Shown piece after piece: positions 39,818 through 48,621 of a DNA stretch of 64,000 nt; the stretch's first letter is position 1, and each line of letters opens with the position of its first letter. Source of the DNA: Streptomyces albiflavescens (GTDB lineage: Bacteria > Actinomycetota > Actinomycetes > Streptomycetales > Streptomycetaceae); contig NZ_BMMM01000005.1 in NCBI RefSeq assembly GCF_014645835.1, positions 62,001 through 126,000 on the forward strand. The letters are read 5' to 3'. The translations under genes and the position numbers were made by a program. The notes under the pieces were generated by a model. The model did no database searches. It saw only the letters and a list, made by a program, of their open reading frames with translations, and was not told the DNA's origin.

Positions 39818-42646
39818 TCACTGCATCTGCCGCCGCACCAACTCGTGCAGCCGCCCGCCCGTGTCCGCCAGCAGCTGCGCGGGCGGGCCCTGCTGGGCGA
39901 CCCGGCCTTCCTCCATCACGATGACGCGGTCCGCGTCCATCACCGTGGATAGGCGGTGCGCGATCACGACCCTGGTGGCGTTGAGCGCCCGGGTGCTCTC
40001 GATGACCGTGCGCTGCGTCTCGTTGTCCAGAGCGCTGGTCGCCTCGTCGAAGAAGAGGATGCGGGGGCGTCGGATCAGCGCCTGGGCGATCATCAGACGC
40101 TGTCGCTGACCGCCGGAGATGGCGCCGCTGCCGGAGACGATGGTGTGCAGCCCCATCGGCATGCGCTTGATGTCGTCGGCCAGACCCGCCATCTCGGCCG
40201 CCGCCATCGCCTCCTCGGGCGTGTAGGGCTCCGTGCCGCAGATGCAGTCCAGGATCGAGCCGGTGAAGGGCTGCGCGTGCTGGAGCACCACACCGCACTG
40301 ACGGCGCACGGCGGACTGGTCGAGGGCCGCCAGATCCTGGCCGTCGTAGAGCACGCTGCCCGAGACCGGCTTGTCGAAGCCGATGAGCAGTCGCAGCAGC
40401 GTGGACTTGCCACAGCCGCTGGGGCCGACGATCGCCACGAACTCGCCCGGCCTGATGTCGAACGACACGTCGTCGAGGACGAGCGGGCCGTCGTCGGCGT
40501 ACCGGAAGGAGAGCCTTCGGGCCTCGATCCCGCCGGACAGGAGGCCCGGTCGGGTGCTCGCCACGCGTACCTCGGGCGTCGCGTCGAGCACCGGCTTGAT
40601 CTCTTCGAACATCGGCAGCGCGGCCGCCGCCGAGACGAACGCGCCGGTGATCTGGGTGACCGAGGTGAGCAGCATCGTCATCGACGTGTTGAAGGTGAGG
40701 AAGTCCGCGGCCGACAGCGAACCGTGTGCCGGGCCCGCCAGCAGCATGAACATCAGCAGGGAACAGAACGGCAGATACACCGCGCCCATCACCGTGGTGA
40801 GGTTCTTGATGCGGCCGACCTTCTGCTGGAGTTCACGGCTGCGCGCGAACTCGCTCGCCCAGGCGGCGTACGCGTAGTTCTCGGCCGCCGCGACCCGCAG
40901 CTTGGGCAGTCCTCGCAGGGTCTGGAACGCCTGGTTGTTCAGCTTGTTGCTGAGTACGACGAGGCGGCGCTGCCAGCGCACCTGCCACAGGCCCAGGCCC
41001 AGGAACCCGGCCGCGATGACGACGAGCATGCCGATCGCGGCCAGAGCCATCGGCACGCTGTACCAGAACAGCAGCCCCAGGTTCATCGCGCCGAGCGTGC
41101 CTGCCTGCGCGACCGTCGGGCCGACGCCCGCGAGGAGCCGACGGATCGCGCTGATGCCCATGGCGGCACTGGCGAGTTCACCGGTCGAGCGTGAGGTGAA
41201 GAACTTGGTCGGCAGCCTGAGCAGCCGGTCCCACACGGCCGGTTGGAGCGTGGCCTCGATCCGGCCCTCCATGCGCAGCATCGTGAGGTTCTGCAGCAGC
41301 ATGAACGCCGCCGACACGATGCTGGTGATCATGATGGCCAGACAGACCTGCACGATGAGACCGTGCTGGGCCTTCGGCACGTACTCGCCGAGCACCTTGC
41401 CGGTGGCGATCGGCACCAGCGCGCCGATCGCCACGGTCACCAGACCGCTGATGGCGAGGTTGCGCAGATCGCCACCCGTGCCCTGAAGACAGAAGCGAAG
41501 CAGCCGCAGCGGGCTCAACTTCCGTTCGGGCAGCGGGCGGTAGAACATCACGGCCCGCGGCTCGAACTCCGCCGCGTTCGCCTTCTCGACCGGCGTCTCG
41601 CGCCCGGACGACGGCTGCACGGCCACATATCCGCCGCGCCGCCACAGCAGCGCGACCGGCGCACCGGACACGGCCCGGTGGCCTATCAGCGGACCGATGT
41701 TGTCCCGCCACCAGCGCCCGTCGAGGCGTACGGCACGGGTGCGGACGCGTGAGGCGAGCGCGATCCGCTCGACCGGGTCGAGCCGGTCGCTCTCCGTTCC
41801 GCTCTGCGCGGACTCCGCCAACGAGATCCCGGTCTCGCGGGCGACCAGCTTGCAGGCCGCGTAGGTGGCATCGGCGTCGGCCGCGGTCGGCCGCTTCACC
41901 GACGACTTGCCGATGGACGCGAGCAGCGTCCGGTCGGCCTGGGCACGGACGGCCTCGCCCGCCTTGATGCCCGCCGCCGTACGGTCCTCGTGGCTGGCCT
42001 CCAACTGCTCGATCCAGCGGTCGAGCGTGGTCAGCAGGCGGTACTGCTGGTCGACCATGCTCTGCCAGACACCCGGGTCCATCAGCAGGTCGGCGGCCGC
42101 TTCGGCGCCGTACAGCGAGCCGTACTGCACACTGCCCGGCGGCACCTGCATCCAGAAGACGTCGTCGTCCGTGAGCGCGGCGGCGTTCTCCGTGGCCATC
42201 GGCGCCTGGAAGAGGATGGAGAGGCTGCGGCCGACGCCGAGGGCGAGGGCGTACTCCAACGGGCTCGAAGTCGGCGGCACGTACTGGGGGTTGCCGTACT
42301 CGTCGTACGACCAGGTCTCGGTGTTGACCGGCTGGTACAGCTCGCGCAGCACGATCCGGTGCACCACGCAGTCGCGCAGCGGGCGTCCCACGAGGGTGTG
42401 CTGGGGGCCCGCGACCGGGCCGAGGAGAAGGGAGCCCGCTTCGAGGCGGCCGAGGTGGTGCCAATGGCCCTGCTGGGCGGCGTCGACCGCGAACAGGTCC
42501 ATGGAGCCCGCCGCGACGAGCCAGAGGACTTGGGGGCCTTCCAGATCGAGGCGGTTGAGGCCGGAGCAGTCGATCGGCGTGCCCATGCTGCCGAGCGCAC
42601 CGAGGACGAGGTCTCCCTCGTGAACGCCCTCGTGAACCGTGGTCAT
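39818..42646 (-). CDS. NHLP-type peptide export ABC transporter, permease/ATPase subunit
   Basis: The 942-residue protein resembles the second ABC component of NHLP systems (TIGR03797). An N-terminal ~400-residue soluble part begins with a cyclic-nucleotide-like fold and holds WWRDNIGPLIGHRA and the GGYVAVQP segment. A six-helix membrane domain follows. The ATPase has AIVGPSGCGKSTLLRLLIGF, SGGQRQRLMIAQALIRRPRI and LFFDEATSALDNETQ. It has no C39 peptidase. It is the last gene of the operon, one base after the peptidase ABC gene, and probably pairs with it for secretion of the precursor product. Confidence 0.93.
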   Translation of the reverse strand: MTTVHEGVHEGDLVLGALGSMGTPIDCSGLNRLDLEGPQVLWLVAAGSMDLFAVDAAQQGHWHHLGRLEAGSLLLGPVAGPQHTLVGRPLRDCVVHRIVLRELYQPVNTETWSYDEYGNPQYVPPTSSPLEYALALGVGRSLSILFQAPMATENAAALTDDDVFWMQVPPGSVQYGSLYGAEAAADLLMDPGVWQSMVDQQYRLLTTLDRWIEQLEASHEDRTAAGIKAGEAVRAQADRTLLASIGKSSVKRPTAADADATYAACKLVARETGISLAESAQSGTESDRLDPVERIALASRVRTRAVRLDGRWWRDNIGPLIGHRAVSGAPVALLWRRGGYVAVQPSSGRETPVEKANAAEFEPRAVMFYRPLPERKLSPLRLLRFCLQGTGGDLRNLAISGLVTVAIGALVPIATGKVLGEYVPKAQHGLIVQVCLAIMITSIVSAAFMLLQNLTMLRMEGRIEATLQPAVWDRLLRLPTKFFTSRSTGELASAAMGISAIRRLLAGVGPTVAQAGTLGAMNLGLLFWYSVPMALAAIGMLVVIAAGFLGLGLWQVRWQRRLVVLSNKLNNQAFQTLRGLPKLRVAAAENYAYAAWASEFARSRELQQKVGRIKNLTTVMGAVYLPFCSLLMFMLLAGPAHGSLSAADFLTFNTSMTMLLTSVTQITGAFVSAAAALPMFEEIKPVLDATPEVRVASTRPGLLSGGIEARRLSFRYADDGPLVLDDVSFDIRPGEFVAIVGPSGCGKSTLLRLLIGFDKPVSGSVLYDGQDLAALDQSAVRRQCGVVLQHAQPFTGSILDCICGTEPYTPEEAMAAAEMAGLADDIKRMPMGLHTIVSGSGAISGGQRQRLMIAQALIRRPRILFFDEATSALDNETQRTVIESTRALNATRVVIAHRLSTVMDADRVIVMEEGRVAQQGPPAQLLADTGGRLHELVRRQMQ

Positions 42647-42647
42647 C

Positions 42648-44870
42648 TCATCGCTCCTTGACCAGCTCGGCGTACGGGCCGCCGGCCGCCACCAGGGCGT
42701 CGTGCCGCCCGCGTTCCACGATCGTGCCGTGCTGAAGTACGACGATCTCGTCGCTGTCGCGCACTGTGCTGAGCCGGTGGGCGATCACGACACAGGCGCA
42801 GCCGCGCTTGCGCAGGTTGTCCATGACGGTCTGCTCGGTCTCCGCGTCCAGCGCGCTGGTCACCTCGTCGAGCACCAGGATGCTGGGCCTGCGGACCAAC
42901 GCCCGTGCGATCTCCAGGCGTTGACGCTGGCCGCCGGAGAAATTGCGCCCGTCCTGCTCGACCCGGCTGTGGATGCCGCCGGGACGGCGCATGACCACGT
43001 CGTACAGCGCCGCGTCCTCCAGCGCCGCCACCACGGCGTCCTCCGGGATCGACGGGTCCCACAGGGCGATGTTGTCGCGGACCGTTCCCTCGAAGAGGAA
43101 GACGTCCTGGTCGACGAAGGACACGGAGGCCGCGAGGGCGCCGCGCGGGATGTCCTCCAGGCGCTGCCCGTCCATGCGGATCGTGCCCTCCCAGGGGGCG
43201 TACAAGCCCGAAATCAGCCTGGACACCGTCGACTTGCCGCTTCCCGAACCGCCGACCAGTGCGACCTGCTGGCCCGGGCCGACCGTCAGCGAGAAGCCGG
43301 TGAGCAGTGGCTTGTCGAGTGGGCTGTAACCGAACGTGATGTTCTCCAGCTCGACATGGCCGTGCAGACGGCGGGTGGACTCGCCGGTACCGGAGCGGGC
43401 GTAGAGCGGGTCCGCCTGGAAGTTCTCGACGTCCTTGAGACGGGCCACGTCGGCCGCGAAGTCCTGGATGCGGCCCGCGACGCCGTTCAGCCGCGTGATC
43501 GGCGCGGTGAAGCGGGTGACGAGGGCCTGGAAGGCGACCAGCAGACCCACCGAGATGTGTCCCTCGATCGCTCGCATACCGCCGATCCACAGGATCAGCG
43601 CGGAGTTGAGCGTCGCGAGCGTCGGCGCGACCACGCCCAGCCAGGCGCTCGGCACGCCGAGGCGCTGCTGCTCCTCCAGCGTGGTGGCGTGCTGTCCGGC
43701 CCACTTGCGGAAGTAGCCGTCCTCGCCGCCGGTGGCCTTCATGGTCTCGATCAGCTGGAGCCCGGTGTAGGCCGTGTTGGTGAGCCGCGCGGTGTCGGCG
43801 CGAAGCTTCGCGGTGCGGGTCGCGCGCAGCCGGATCACCACCCGCATGGCCACCACGTTGAGCAGCGCCACGCCGATGCCCACGGCGGTGAGCTGCGGGT
43901 CGTAGGTGTAGAGCAGTACGGCGTAGAGCACGACCACGATCGCGTCCACACCGGCCGCCGCGAGATCGCGGGCCAGGGTCTCGGCCACCGCGTCGTTCGA
44001 CTGGAGCCGCTGCACCAGGTCGGCCGGGCTGCGCTGGGAGAAGAAGGTGACCGGCAGCCGCAGCAGATGGCGCAGGAAGCGGGCGCTGGAGAGCGTCGAG
44101 GAGATGATGCGGCCGCGCAGCAGATTGGCCTGCTGCAACCAGGTCAACACCACCGTGAGCAGCACGGAGGCGCCCATCGACGCGAACAGCACGCCGAGCA
44201 GAGAGCTCTGGCCACCGATCAGATACTGGTCGATGTACGTCCGGCTGAGCGCGGGCAGCGCCGCGCCGACCACCACCAGCAGCAGGCTCGCCAGCACGGC
44301 CGCGGGCATGGTGCCCGATGTGCCGCGCAGCCGGGCCGGCATGGCGCCCAGGACTCCCGGCCTGCGGCCGCCCTTGCGGAAGTCGGGCCCCGGCTCCATG
44401 ACCAGGACGACACCTGTGAAGCTGGTGTCGAAGTCCTCCATCGGCACGAATCGGCGGCCCTTGCCGGGGTCGTTGATGTGCACGCCGCGCCGTCCGAAGC
44501 GGCGACCCATGCCGTCGTACACGACATAGTGGTTGAACTCCCAGAACAGGATCGCGGGCGCCTGGACCTCGGCGAGCGCGGCCGTGTCCATCTGCATGCC
44601 CTTGGCCGTCAGGCCGTAACTACGTGCCGCCTTGAGCAGGTTGCTGGCGCGCGAGCCGTCCCGCGAGACACCGCACGCGATGCGCAGCTCTTCGAGCGGG
44701 ATGTGCCGGCCGTAGTGTCCGAGGACCATGGCGAGGGAGGCCGCACCGCACTCGACGGCCTCCATCTGGAGCACGGTGGGGGTGCGGACGGTCTTGCGCC
44801 TGCTCTTGGGAACCGTGCGCTTCGGTGGGGCGGCGCGGCGTCTGCCCCGGGTGTCTTGTGCGGTGGTCAC
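42648..44870 (-). CDS. NHLP-type C39 peptidase / ABC transporter (PCAT)
   Basis: The 740-residue bifunctional transporter begins with a C39 peptidase: Cys41 in LQMEAVECGAASLAMVLGHY, His114 in FWEFNHYVVYDG and Asp134 in HINDPGKG form the catalytic set. A six-helix membrane domain and an ATPase (ALVGGSGSGKSTVSRLISG, FSGGQRQRLEIARAL, SILVLDEVTSALDAETE) follow. It would cut the precursor after Gly-Gly and export the core. GTG 44870 overlaps the TGA of the membrane-fusion gene (GTGA). Matches TIGR03796. Confidence 0.95.
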   Translation of the reverse strand: MTTAQDTRGRRRAAPPKRTVPKSRRKTVRTPTVLQMEAVECGAASLAMVLGHYGRHIPLEELRIACGVSRDGSRASNLLKAARSYGLTAKGMQMDTAALAEVQAPAILFWEFNHYVVYDGMGRRFGRRGVHINDPGKGRRFVPMEDFDTSFTGVVLVMEPGPDFRKGGRRPGVLGAMPARLRGTSGTMPAAVLASLLLVVVGAALPALSRTYIDQYLIGGQSSLLGVLFASMGASVLLTVVLTWLQQANLLRGRIISSTLSSARFLRHLLRLPVTFFSQRSPADLVQRLQSNDAVAETLARDLAAAGVDAIVVVLYAVLLYTYDPQLTAVGIGVALLNVVAMRVVIRLRATRTAKLRADTARLTNTAYTGLQLIETMKATGGEDGYFRKWAGQHATTLEEQQRLGVPSAWLGVVAPTLATLNSALILWIGGMRAIEGHISVGLLVAFQALVTRFTAPITRLNGVAGRIQDFAADVARLKDVENFQADPLYARSGTGESTRRLHGHVELENITFGYSPLDKPLLTGFSLTVGPGQQVALVGGSGSGKSTVSRLISGLYAPWEGTIRMDGQRLEDIPRGALAASVSFVDQDVFLFEGTVRDNIALWDPSIPEDAVVAALEDAALYDVVMRRPGGIHSRVEQDGRNFSGGQRQRLEIARALVRRPSILVLDEVTSALDAETEQTVMDNLRKRGCACVVIAHRLSTVRDSDEIVVLQHGTIVERGRHDALVAAGGPYAELVKER

Positions 44871-45676
44871 GGCAGGAGCCAATCGATGGGGCGCTGATCG
44901 GCCATGCGGATCGAACCCGTGGCCAGGGTCATGGAAGTGAGCGCGAACGGCGGTCCGTCCGCCGAGGACCACTTGAGGCCGCTCTTCGTGCCGGAGGACC
45001 GGTCGAGGCGGACCAGGACGGCCACCGGCCTGCCCTTCTTGGTGAACTGCTCGCCCAGCTGGCTGTCACCGAGGAAGGAGGCGATCTGTTGCTGGGTCTG
45101 AACGGTCCGGTCGACCGCCTTCACATGGCCGCGCAGCACCCCGTACTGCTGGGTGGGCACCGACTGGACGGTGAGGTCGACGGCGGCGTTCGCGGGAATC
45201 GTGGAGGCGTTCTCCGCGGGGACGTACACGGTCGCGTAGAGCGGATCGTCGGCGTGGGCGACCTTCTCCACGGCGGCGACGTTCGCGCCGGTCGAGATGA
45301 TCGCGCCGATGGTGGCGGCGAGCGCGGTGATGCGGCCGGCTGCGACCGTCCGGACGACGGCCGTTTCCCCTTGCGCCGTACGGACCTTCAGCACGGGGGC
45401 GTTCGCGGCGAGCCGTTCGCCCTCCTTGGCGAGGACTGCGGTGACCTGCCCGGCGACGGGGCTCTGCAGAACATAACTGCCCTCCCCGTGCGTGAGGATG
45501 GCGGGTGCGCCGACCGTGGAGGCGACGGTGCCCGTCACGGCCCACACGGACGCGGCCGCCATGACGACAACCGTCACGGACAGTACGAGCCAGCCCTGCG
45601 GGCGGGCGAAGCGCACCGGAAGGTCGAGCTCTTCGGGCGATTGCAGCTTGGCGAGGGCCTGTTGGCGGAACTGCAC
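44867..45676 (-). CDS. NHLP-type HlyD-like membrane-fusion secretion protein
   Basis: The 269-residue protein has a short cytoplasmic start (QFRQQALAKLQSPEELDLPV), one membrane segment (GWLVLSVTVVVMAAASVWAV) and an outer lipoyl/barrel part with VLQSPVAGQVTAVLAKEGER and GRITALAATIGAIISTGANV. This matches the TIGR03794 secretion partner of NHLP exporters. It overlaps the peptidase ABC gene. The precursor gene lies 90 bases upstream across a hairpin. Confidence 0.92.
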   Translation of the reverse strand: MQFRQQALAKLQSPEELDLPVRFARPQGWLVLSVTVVVMAAASVWAVTGTVASTVGAPAILTHGEGSYVLQSPVAGQVTAVLAKEGERLAANAPVLKVRTAQGETAVVRTVAAGRITALAATIGAIISTGANVAAVEKVAHADDPLYATVYVPAENASTIPANAAVDLTVQSVPTQQYGVLRGHVKAVDRTVQTQQQIASFLGDSQLGEQFTKKGRPVAVLVRLDRSSGTKSGLKWSSADGPPFALTSMTLATGSIRMADQRPIDWLLP

Positions 45677-45716
45677 GGGACTTCCCTCACCTGTTCGAGA
45701 GATTTATGGCATCCGA

Positions 45717-45749
45717 GAGTCCCGGAACCGGGAAGCGGTTCCGGGACTC
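45717..45749 (-). terminator. Perfect 13-bp hairpin between precursor and transporter genes
   Basis: GAGTCCCGGAACC and GGTTCCGGGACTC flank a seven-base loop 18 bases after the precursor stop. It may attenuate read-through so that far more precursor than transporter is made, or it may protect the precursor mRNA. Confidence 0.7.
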
Positions 45750-45766
45750 AACGGCATGAAATGCGA

Positions 45767-45982
45767 TCAGAGACCGGCAACCAGGCCGGTGACCGGGGCG
45801 GTGTTCAGGCCGGTCACACCCTCGACGGTGCCGACGCCCGTGCCCACGAGGCCGGAGACCGGGGCAACGCTGTCGACCAGGCCGGTGACGGTGCCAACGG
45901 CGTTCAGCGACAGGCCGCCGGACACGTTGTCGAGGTCGGCGTCCGAGATCTCGGCGGTCTCAACGCGGGGGGTGGAGTTCAT
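45767..45982 (-). CDS. Double-glycine precursor peptide with Cys-free repeat core
   Basis: The 71-residue precursor starts at ATG 45982 after GAAGGGAAG. The leader MNSTPRVETAEISDADLDNV ends in SGG, fitting a C39 site. The 48-residue core has only G, V, T, L, A, S, N, P, D and E; there is no Cys, Lys, Arg, His or aromatic residue, and net charge is about -2. T/S-G-L recurs at core positions 10, 20, 34 and 42, and APV precedes two of them. It cannot form lanthionine rings. It is the first gene of the NHLP export operon. Automated tools may call such leaders lanthipeptide A2; the core does not support that. Confidence 0.85.
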   Translation of the reverse strand: MNSTPRVETAEISDADLDNVSGGLSLNAVGTVTGLVDSVAPVSGLVGTGVGTVEGVTGLNTAPVTGLVAGL

Positions 45983-46463
45983 GATGGAACTTCCCTTCGT
46001 CTGGATATTTAAAAAAGGGGAGAGCGGCCCCCTCTGGGGGACAGATGACGGCCGCCACCGCGAGCGCGCGGCGCCCGTTTCCGGGAGCCTCGGTGCGACC
46101 CCCGCGGTGCAACGGATCAAAGCACGCCCGCGTGGCACGTATCCAATCAACCAGGGCTCTCACCTGGGCACTTGAGCACTTTGGCCGTCCAACCGTGCAG
46201 GCGTGCACACGTCTTTGCGGCGACTTCTTCACATGCTGCGCCGCATCGGTTCGTGCGCTCCCTTGCCGCCTCGGGACCGAATGGGACAGTCCCGTCGCAA
46301 TGGCGCGGAGGGGGGCGCGCGACTGTGCAGATCTGTCGCGCGCCGTGACTTCGTTGCGCATTCGATGTGCAGATTCGCCGAAGCCGGGATTCCGTTCTTG
46401 GCCGCGAACGGACCGTTACCGATCAGTGGCGGAATGTGTCGTGCGTGCCGGGTGCACGTCCGC
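45983..46463. other. Leader and promoter region of the precursor operon
   Basis: No gene is seen. Close to the precursor is an AT-rich patch (GGATATTTAAAAAAGG on plus, 46003-46018). Further out are GGGACAGTCCC, a perfect palindrome at 46283-46293, and TGCA-GGCG-TGCA near 46198-46209. These could be operator sites for the precursor or thioesterase genes. Confidence 0.5.
46011..46033 (-). terminator. T-tract hairpin in the precursor leader
   Basis: On the minus strand AGGGG and CCCCT flank an eight-base loop and are followed by six T. This looks like an intrinsic terminator about 30 bases before the precursor start, rare in GC-rich genomes. The T-tract could equally be part of a -10 region. 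Confidence 0.4.
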
Positions 46464-46877
46464 TCAGCCCAGGAGCGCGTACACCGTGCTCGCCCGCGCC
46501 GCGATCTCGTCCGCCCCCTCGGCGGTCATCGTGATGTCCGCGAAGGCCATCCGGCGGCCCAACTTGGTGAGGACCGCCTCGACCAGCACGTCCGCGTCCG
46601 TCACCGCTCGCTGGAAGCTCGTGGACTGCTGGACGGTGGTCATCGGGACGAAGGCGCCGCGCGCCGCGGACACCGCGATCACGGTCGCCGTGTCGGCCGC
46701 GGCCATCAGTGCCTGGCCGGACAGCGAGCCGCCCTCCCGGGCGAGCCGCGCGGACCACGGCAGCCGCAGGATCGCGCGCTGGTCGCCCAACTCCGCCACG
46801 GACAGGCCGAGGTCGAGCACCCAGGGGGCGAAGTGGTCGGCGAGGATCTTGTCGGCTTCGGCAAGGTTCAGCGTCAT
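46464..46877 (-). CDS. PaaI-like hot-dog-fold thioesterase
   Basis: The 137-residue protein has VLDLGLSVAELGDQRAILRL, REGGSLSGQALMAAADTATV and ADVLVEAVLTKLGRRMAFAD, a single hot-dog domain of the PaaI/YdiI type. ATG 46877 is chosen; ATG 46886 has GGGGA four bases upstream and is also possible. It hydrolyses acyl-CoA esters; the exact substrate is unknown. It reads toward the precursor operon but is separated from it by about 480 bases. Confidence 0.85.
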   Translation of the reverse strand: MTLNLAEADKILADHFAPWVLDLGLSVAELGDQRAILRLPWSARLAREGGSLSGQALMAAADTATVIAVSAARGAFVPMTTVQQSTSFQRAVTDADVLVEAVLTKLGRRMAFADITMTAEGADEIAARASTVYALLG

Positions 46878-46953
46878 ACGAGGCATTGTTCCCCAGTCAC
46901 TCGGCCCAAAGGCGGGATTGCCTCGCAATCCATGCCTTTCGCCGAGGTAACTC

Positions 46954-46972
46954 CTGCCTTTCTTAAAGGCAG
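46954..46972. promoter_or_regulatory. Palindrome CTGCCTTT-CTT-AAAGGCAG
   Basis: A perfect 8-3-8 inverted repeat lies between the divergent thioesterase and protease genes, about 100 bases before the protease start. It may be an operator. Confidence 0.45.
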
Positions 46973-47072
46973 TTGAACAACCCACGTGGCTCACGCGTAT
47001 CAACAACCATCCAGGCGCCCCCCAGTCAGCTGCCGGACGGCGGCATCGACCCCGTCCCCAGGAGGTCAAGAG

Positions 47073-48434
47073 TTGAGTCACAAACGGATACCCAAGCGCA
47101 AGGCCGCCCTCGCGGCAGGAAGCGTGGCGGCGCTCGGAGCGGCGGCACTTCTGCTGCCCCATGCCAACGCGTCCCAGACGAACTCGGATGACGCGACCCC
47201 GAAGACGTTCAAGGCGGCCGGTGTCGCGGACGTCGCCTCGCAGCTCGCCTCCCAGTTGGGTGACGCCTTCGCCGGGTCGTACTACGACGCCTCGAAGCAG
47301 CAGCTCATCGTCAATGTCGTCGGCGACAACAGCAATGTCGTCAACCAGATCGAGAAGGCCGGCGCCGTCGCCCACCAGGTGCAGAACAGCACCTCCGCAC
47401 TCCAGGCCGCCGCCAAGACGCTGAAGACGGACGCGACGATCCCGGGCACGGCGTGGGCCGTCGACCCGAAGACCAACAAGATCCAGGTCACCGCCGACAG
47501 CACGGTCACGGGTGCCAAGTGGAACAAGCTGACGTCGACCGTCGACTCGCTCGGTTCCGGCGTGGCCGACGTCAAGAAGTCCGGCGGCACGTTCAAGACG
47601 TTCGTGTCGGGCGGTGACGCCATCTTCGCCCAGGCGAACGGCGGCGGTGTCCGCTGTTCCCTCGGCTTCAACGTCACCGCGAGCGACGGCAGCCCCGCCT
47701 TCCTGACCGCCGGGCACTGCGGTGTCGCGGCCAAGCAGTGGTCGGACTCGCAGGACGGCCAACCGATCGCGACCGTCGACCAGGCAACCTTCCCCGGTGC
47801 CGGCGACTTCTCACTCGTGAAGTACGACGACCCCAACACCCAGGCGCCGAGCGAGGTCAACGTCGGCAACGGGCAGACCGTCCAGATCAACCAGGCGGCG
47901 GACGCCACGGTCGGTCAGCAGGTCCTCCGGATGGGCAGCACCACCGGTCTGCACGACGGCTCGGTCACCGGTCTGGACGCCACGGTCAACTTCCAGAGCG
48001 AAACCGACCCCAACGGTGTCGACACCGTCACCGGTCTCATCCAGACCGATGTCTGCGCCGAGGCGGGCGACAGCGGCGGCTCCCTGTTCACCCAGGACGG
48101 CAGTGCGATCGGCCTCACCTCGGGCGGCAGCGGCGACTGCACCACCGGCGGCGAGACCTTCTTCCAGCCCGTCACGACCGCGCTGGCAGCGGTCGGTGCG
48201 ACGCTCGGCGCGGGAGACGCCGGGGCCGGGGCCGGGGCCGGTGACGGCGGCGCGGCCGACCCGAGCGCCAGTGCCAGTGACCCGGCGGGCGCGGGCGACC
48301 AGGCCGGTGGCGCCGACGATCAGGCCGGTGGCGCCGCGGACCCGAGCGGAGCCGCGGACCCGAGCGGAGCCGCCGGAGACCAGTCCGGCACCGGCATGGA
48401 CGACGGCTCGGGCCTGGTGACCAGCACCCCCTGA
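47073..48434 (+). CDS. Secreted S1 (streptogrisin/alpha-lytic-like) serine protease with pro-region
   Basis: The product is 453 residues from TTG 47073, which follows AGGAGG. It has a Sec signal (KRKAALAAGSVAALGAAALL), then an alpha-lytic-type pro-region (about 45-190, VADVASQLASQLGDAFAGSY and GTAWAVDPKTNKIQVTADST). The protease domain has His in FLTAGHCGVAAKQW, Asp in AGDFSLVKYDDP and Ser in AEAGDSGGSLFTQDG. An Ala/Gly/Asp/Ser-rich tail of ~65 residues follows instead of a chitin-binding domain. It is secreted, autoprocessed and likely used for nutrition or competition. Confidence 0.95.
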   Translation: MSHKRIPKRKAALAAGSVAALGAAALLLPHANASQTNSDDATPKTFKAAGVADVASQLASQLGDAFAGSYYDASKQQLIVNVVGDNSNVVNQIEKAGAVAHQVQNSTSALQAAAKTLKTDATIPGTAWAVDPKTNKIQVTADSTVTGAKWNKLTSTVDSLGSGVADVKKSGGTFKTFVSGGDAIFAQANGGGVRCSLGFNVTASDGSPAFLTAGHCGVAAKQWSDSQDGQPIATVDQATFPGAGDFSLVKYDDPNTQAPSEVNVGNGQTVQINQAADATVGQQVLRMGSTTGLHDGSVTGLDATVNFQSETDPNGVDTVTGLIQTDVCAEAGDSGGSLFTQDGSAIGLTSGGSGDCTTGGETFFQPVTTALAAVGATLGAGDAGAGAGAGDGGAADPSASASDPAGAGDQAGGADDQAGGAADPSGAADPSGAAGDQSGTGMDDGSGLVTSTP

Positions 48435-48496
48435 CGGCCGGTCACCAAGAACCACTGAGCCGGCCGCGGAACAGCGGTCCCGGTCGGCAGTGGAAG

Positions 48497-48526
48497 GGTC
48501 CGGCCCTCCGGCGGGAGGGCCGGACC
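48497..48526. terminator. Hairpin terminator between protease and phosphatase genes
   Basis: GGTCCGGCCCTCC pairs perfectly with GGAGGGCCGGACC over a four-base loop; it can serve both convergent genes. Confidence 0.75.
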
Positions 48527-48544
48527 GCCCCTGTTCGGGCCGCC

Positions 48545-48585
48545 CGCGTACGGACCCCCCCCGCGTACGGACCCCCCGCGTATCG
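48545..48585. repeat. Short tandem repeat CGCGTACGGACCCCCC
   Basis: Two perfect copies and a third degenerate copy (CGCGTATCGACC) lie between the terminator and the PP2C stop. Confidence 0.8.
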
Positions 48586-48621
48586 ACCGCACCACCGGAC
48601 GACTGCGCCTGTGGCGCCCGT

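Noticed and set aside
45767..45982. Lanthipeptide precursor
   Set aside because: The leader is lanthipeptide-like, but the core has no Cys and no LanM/LanB/LanC gene is adjacent, so lanthionine formation is not possible.
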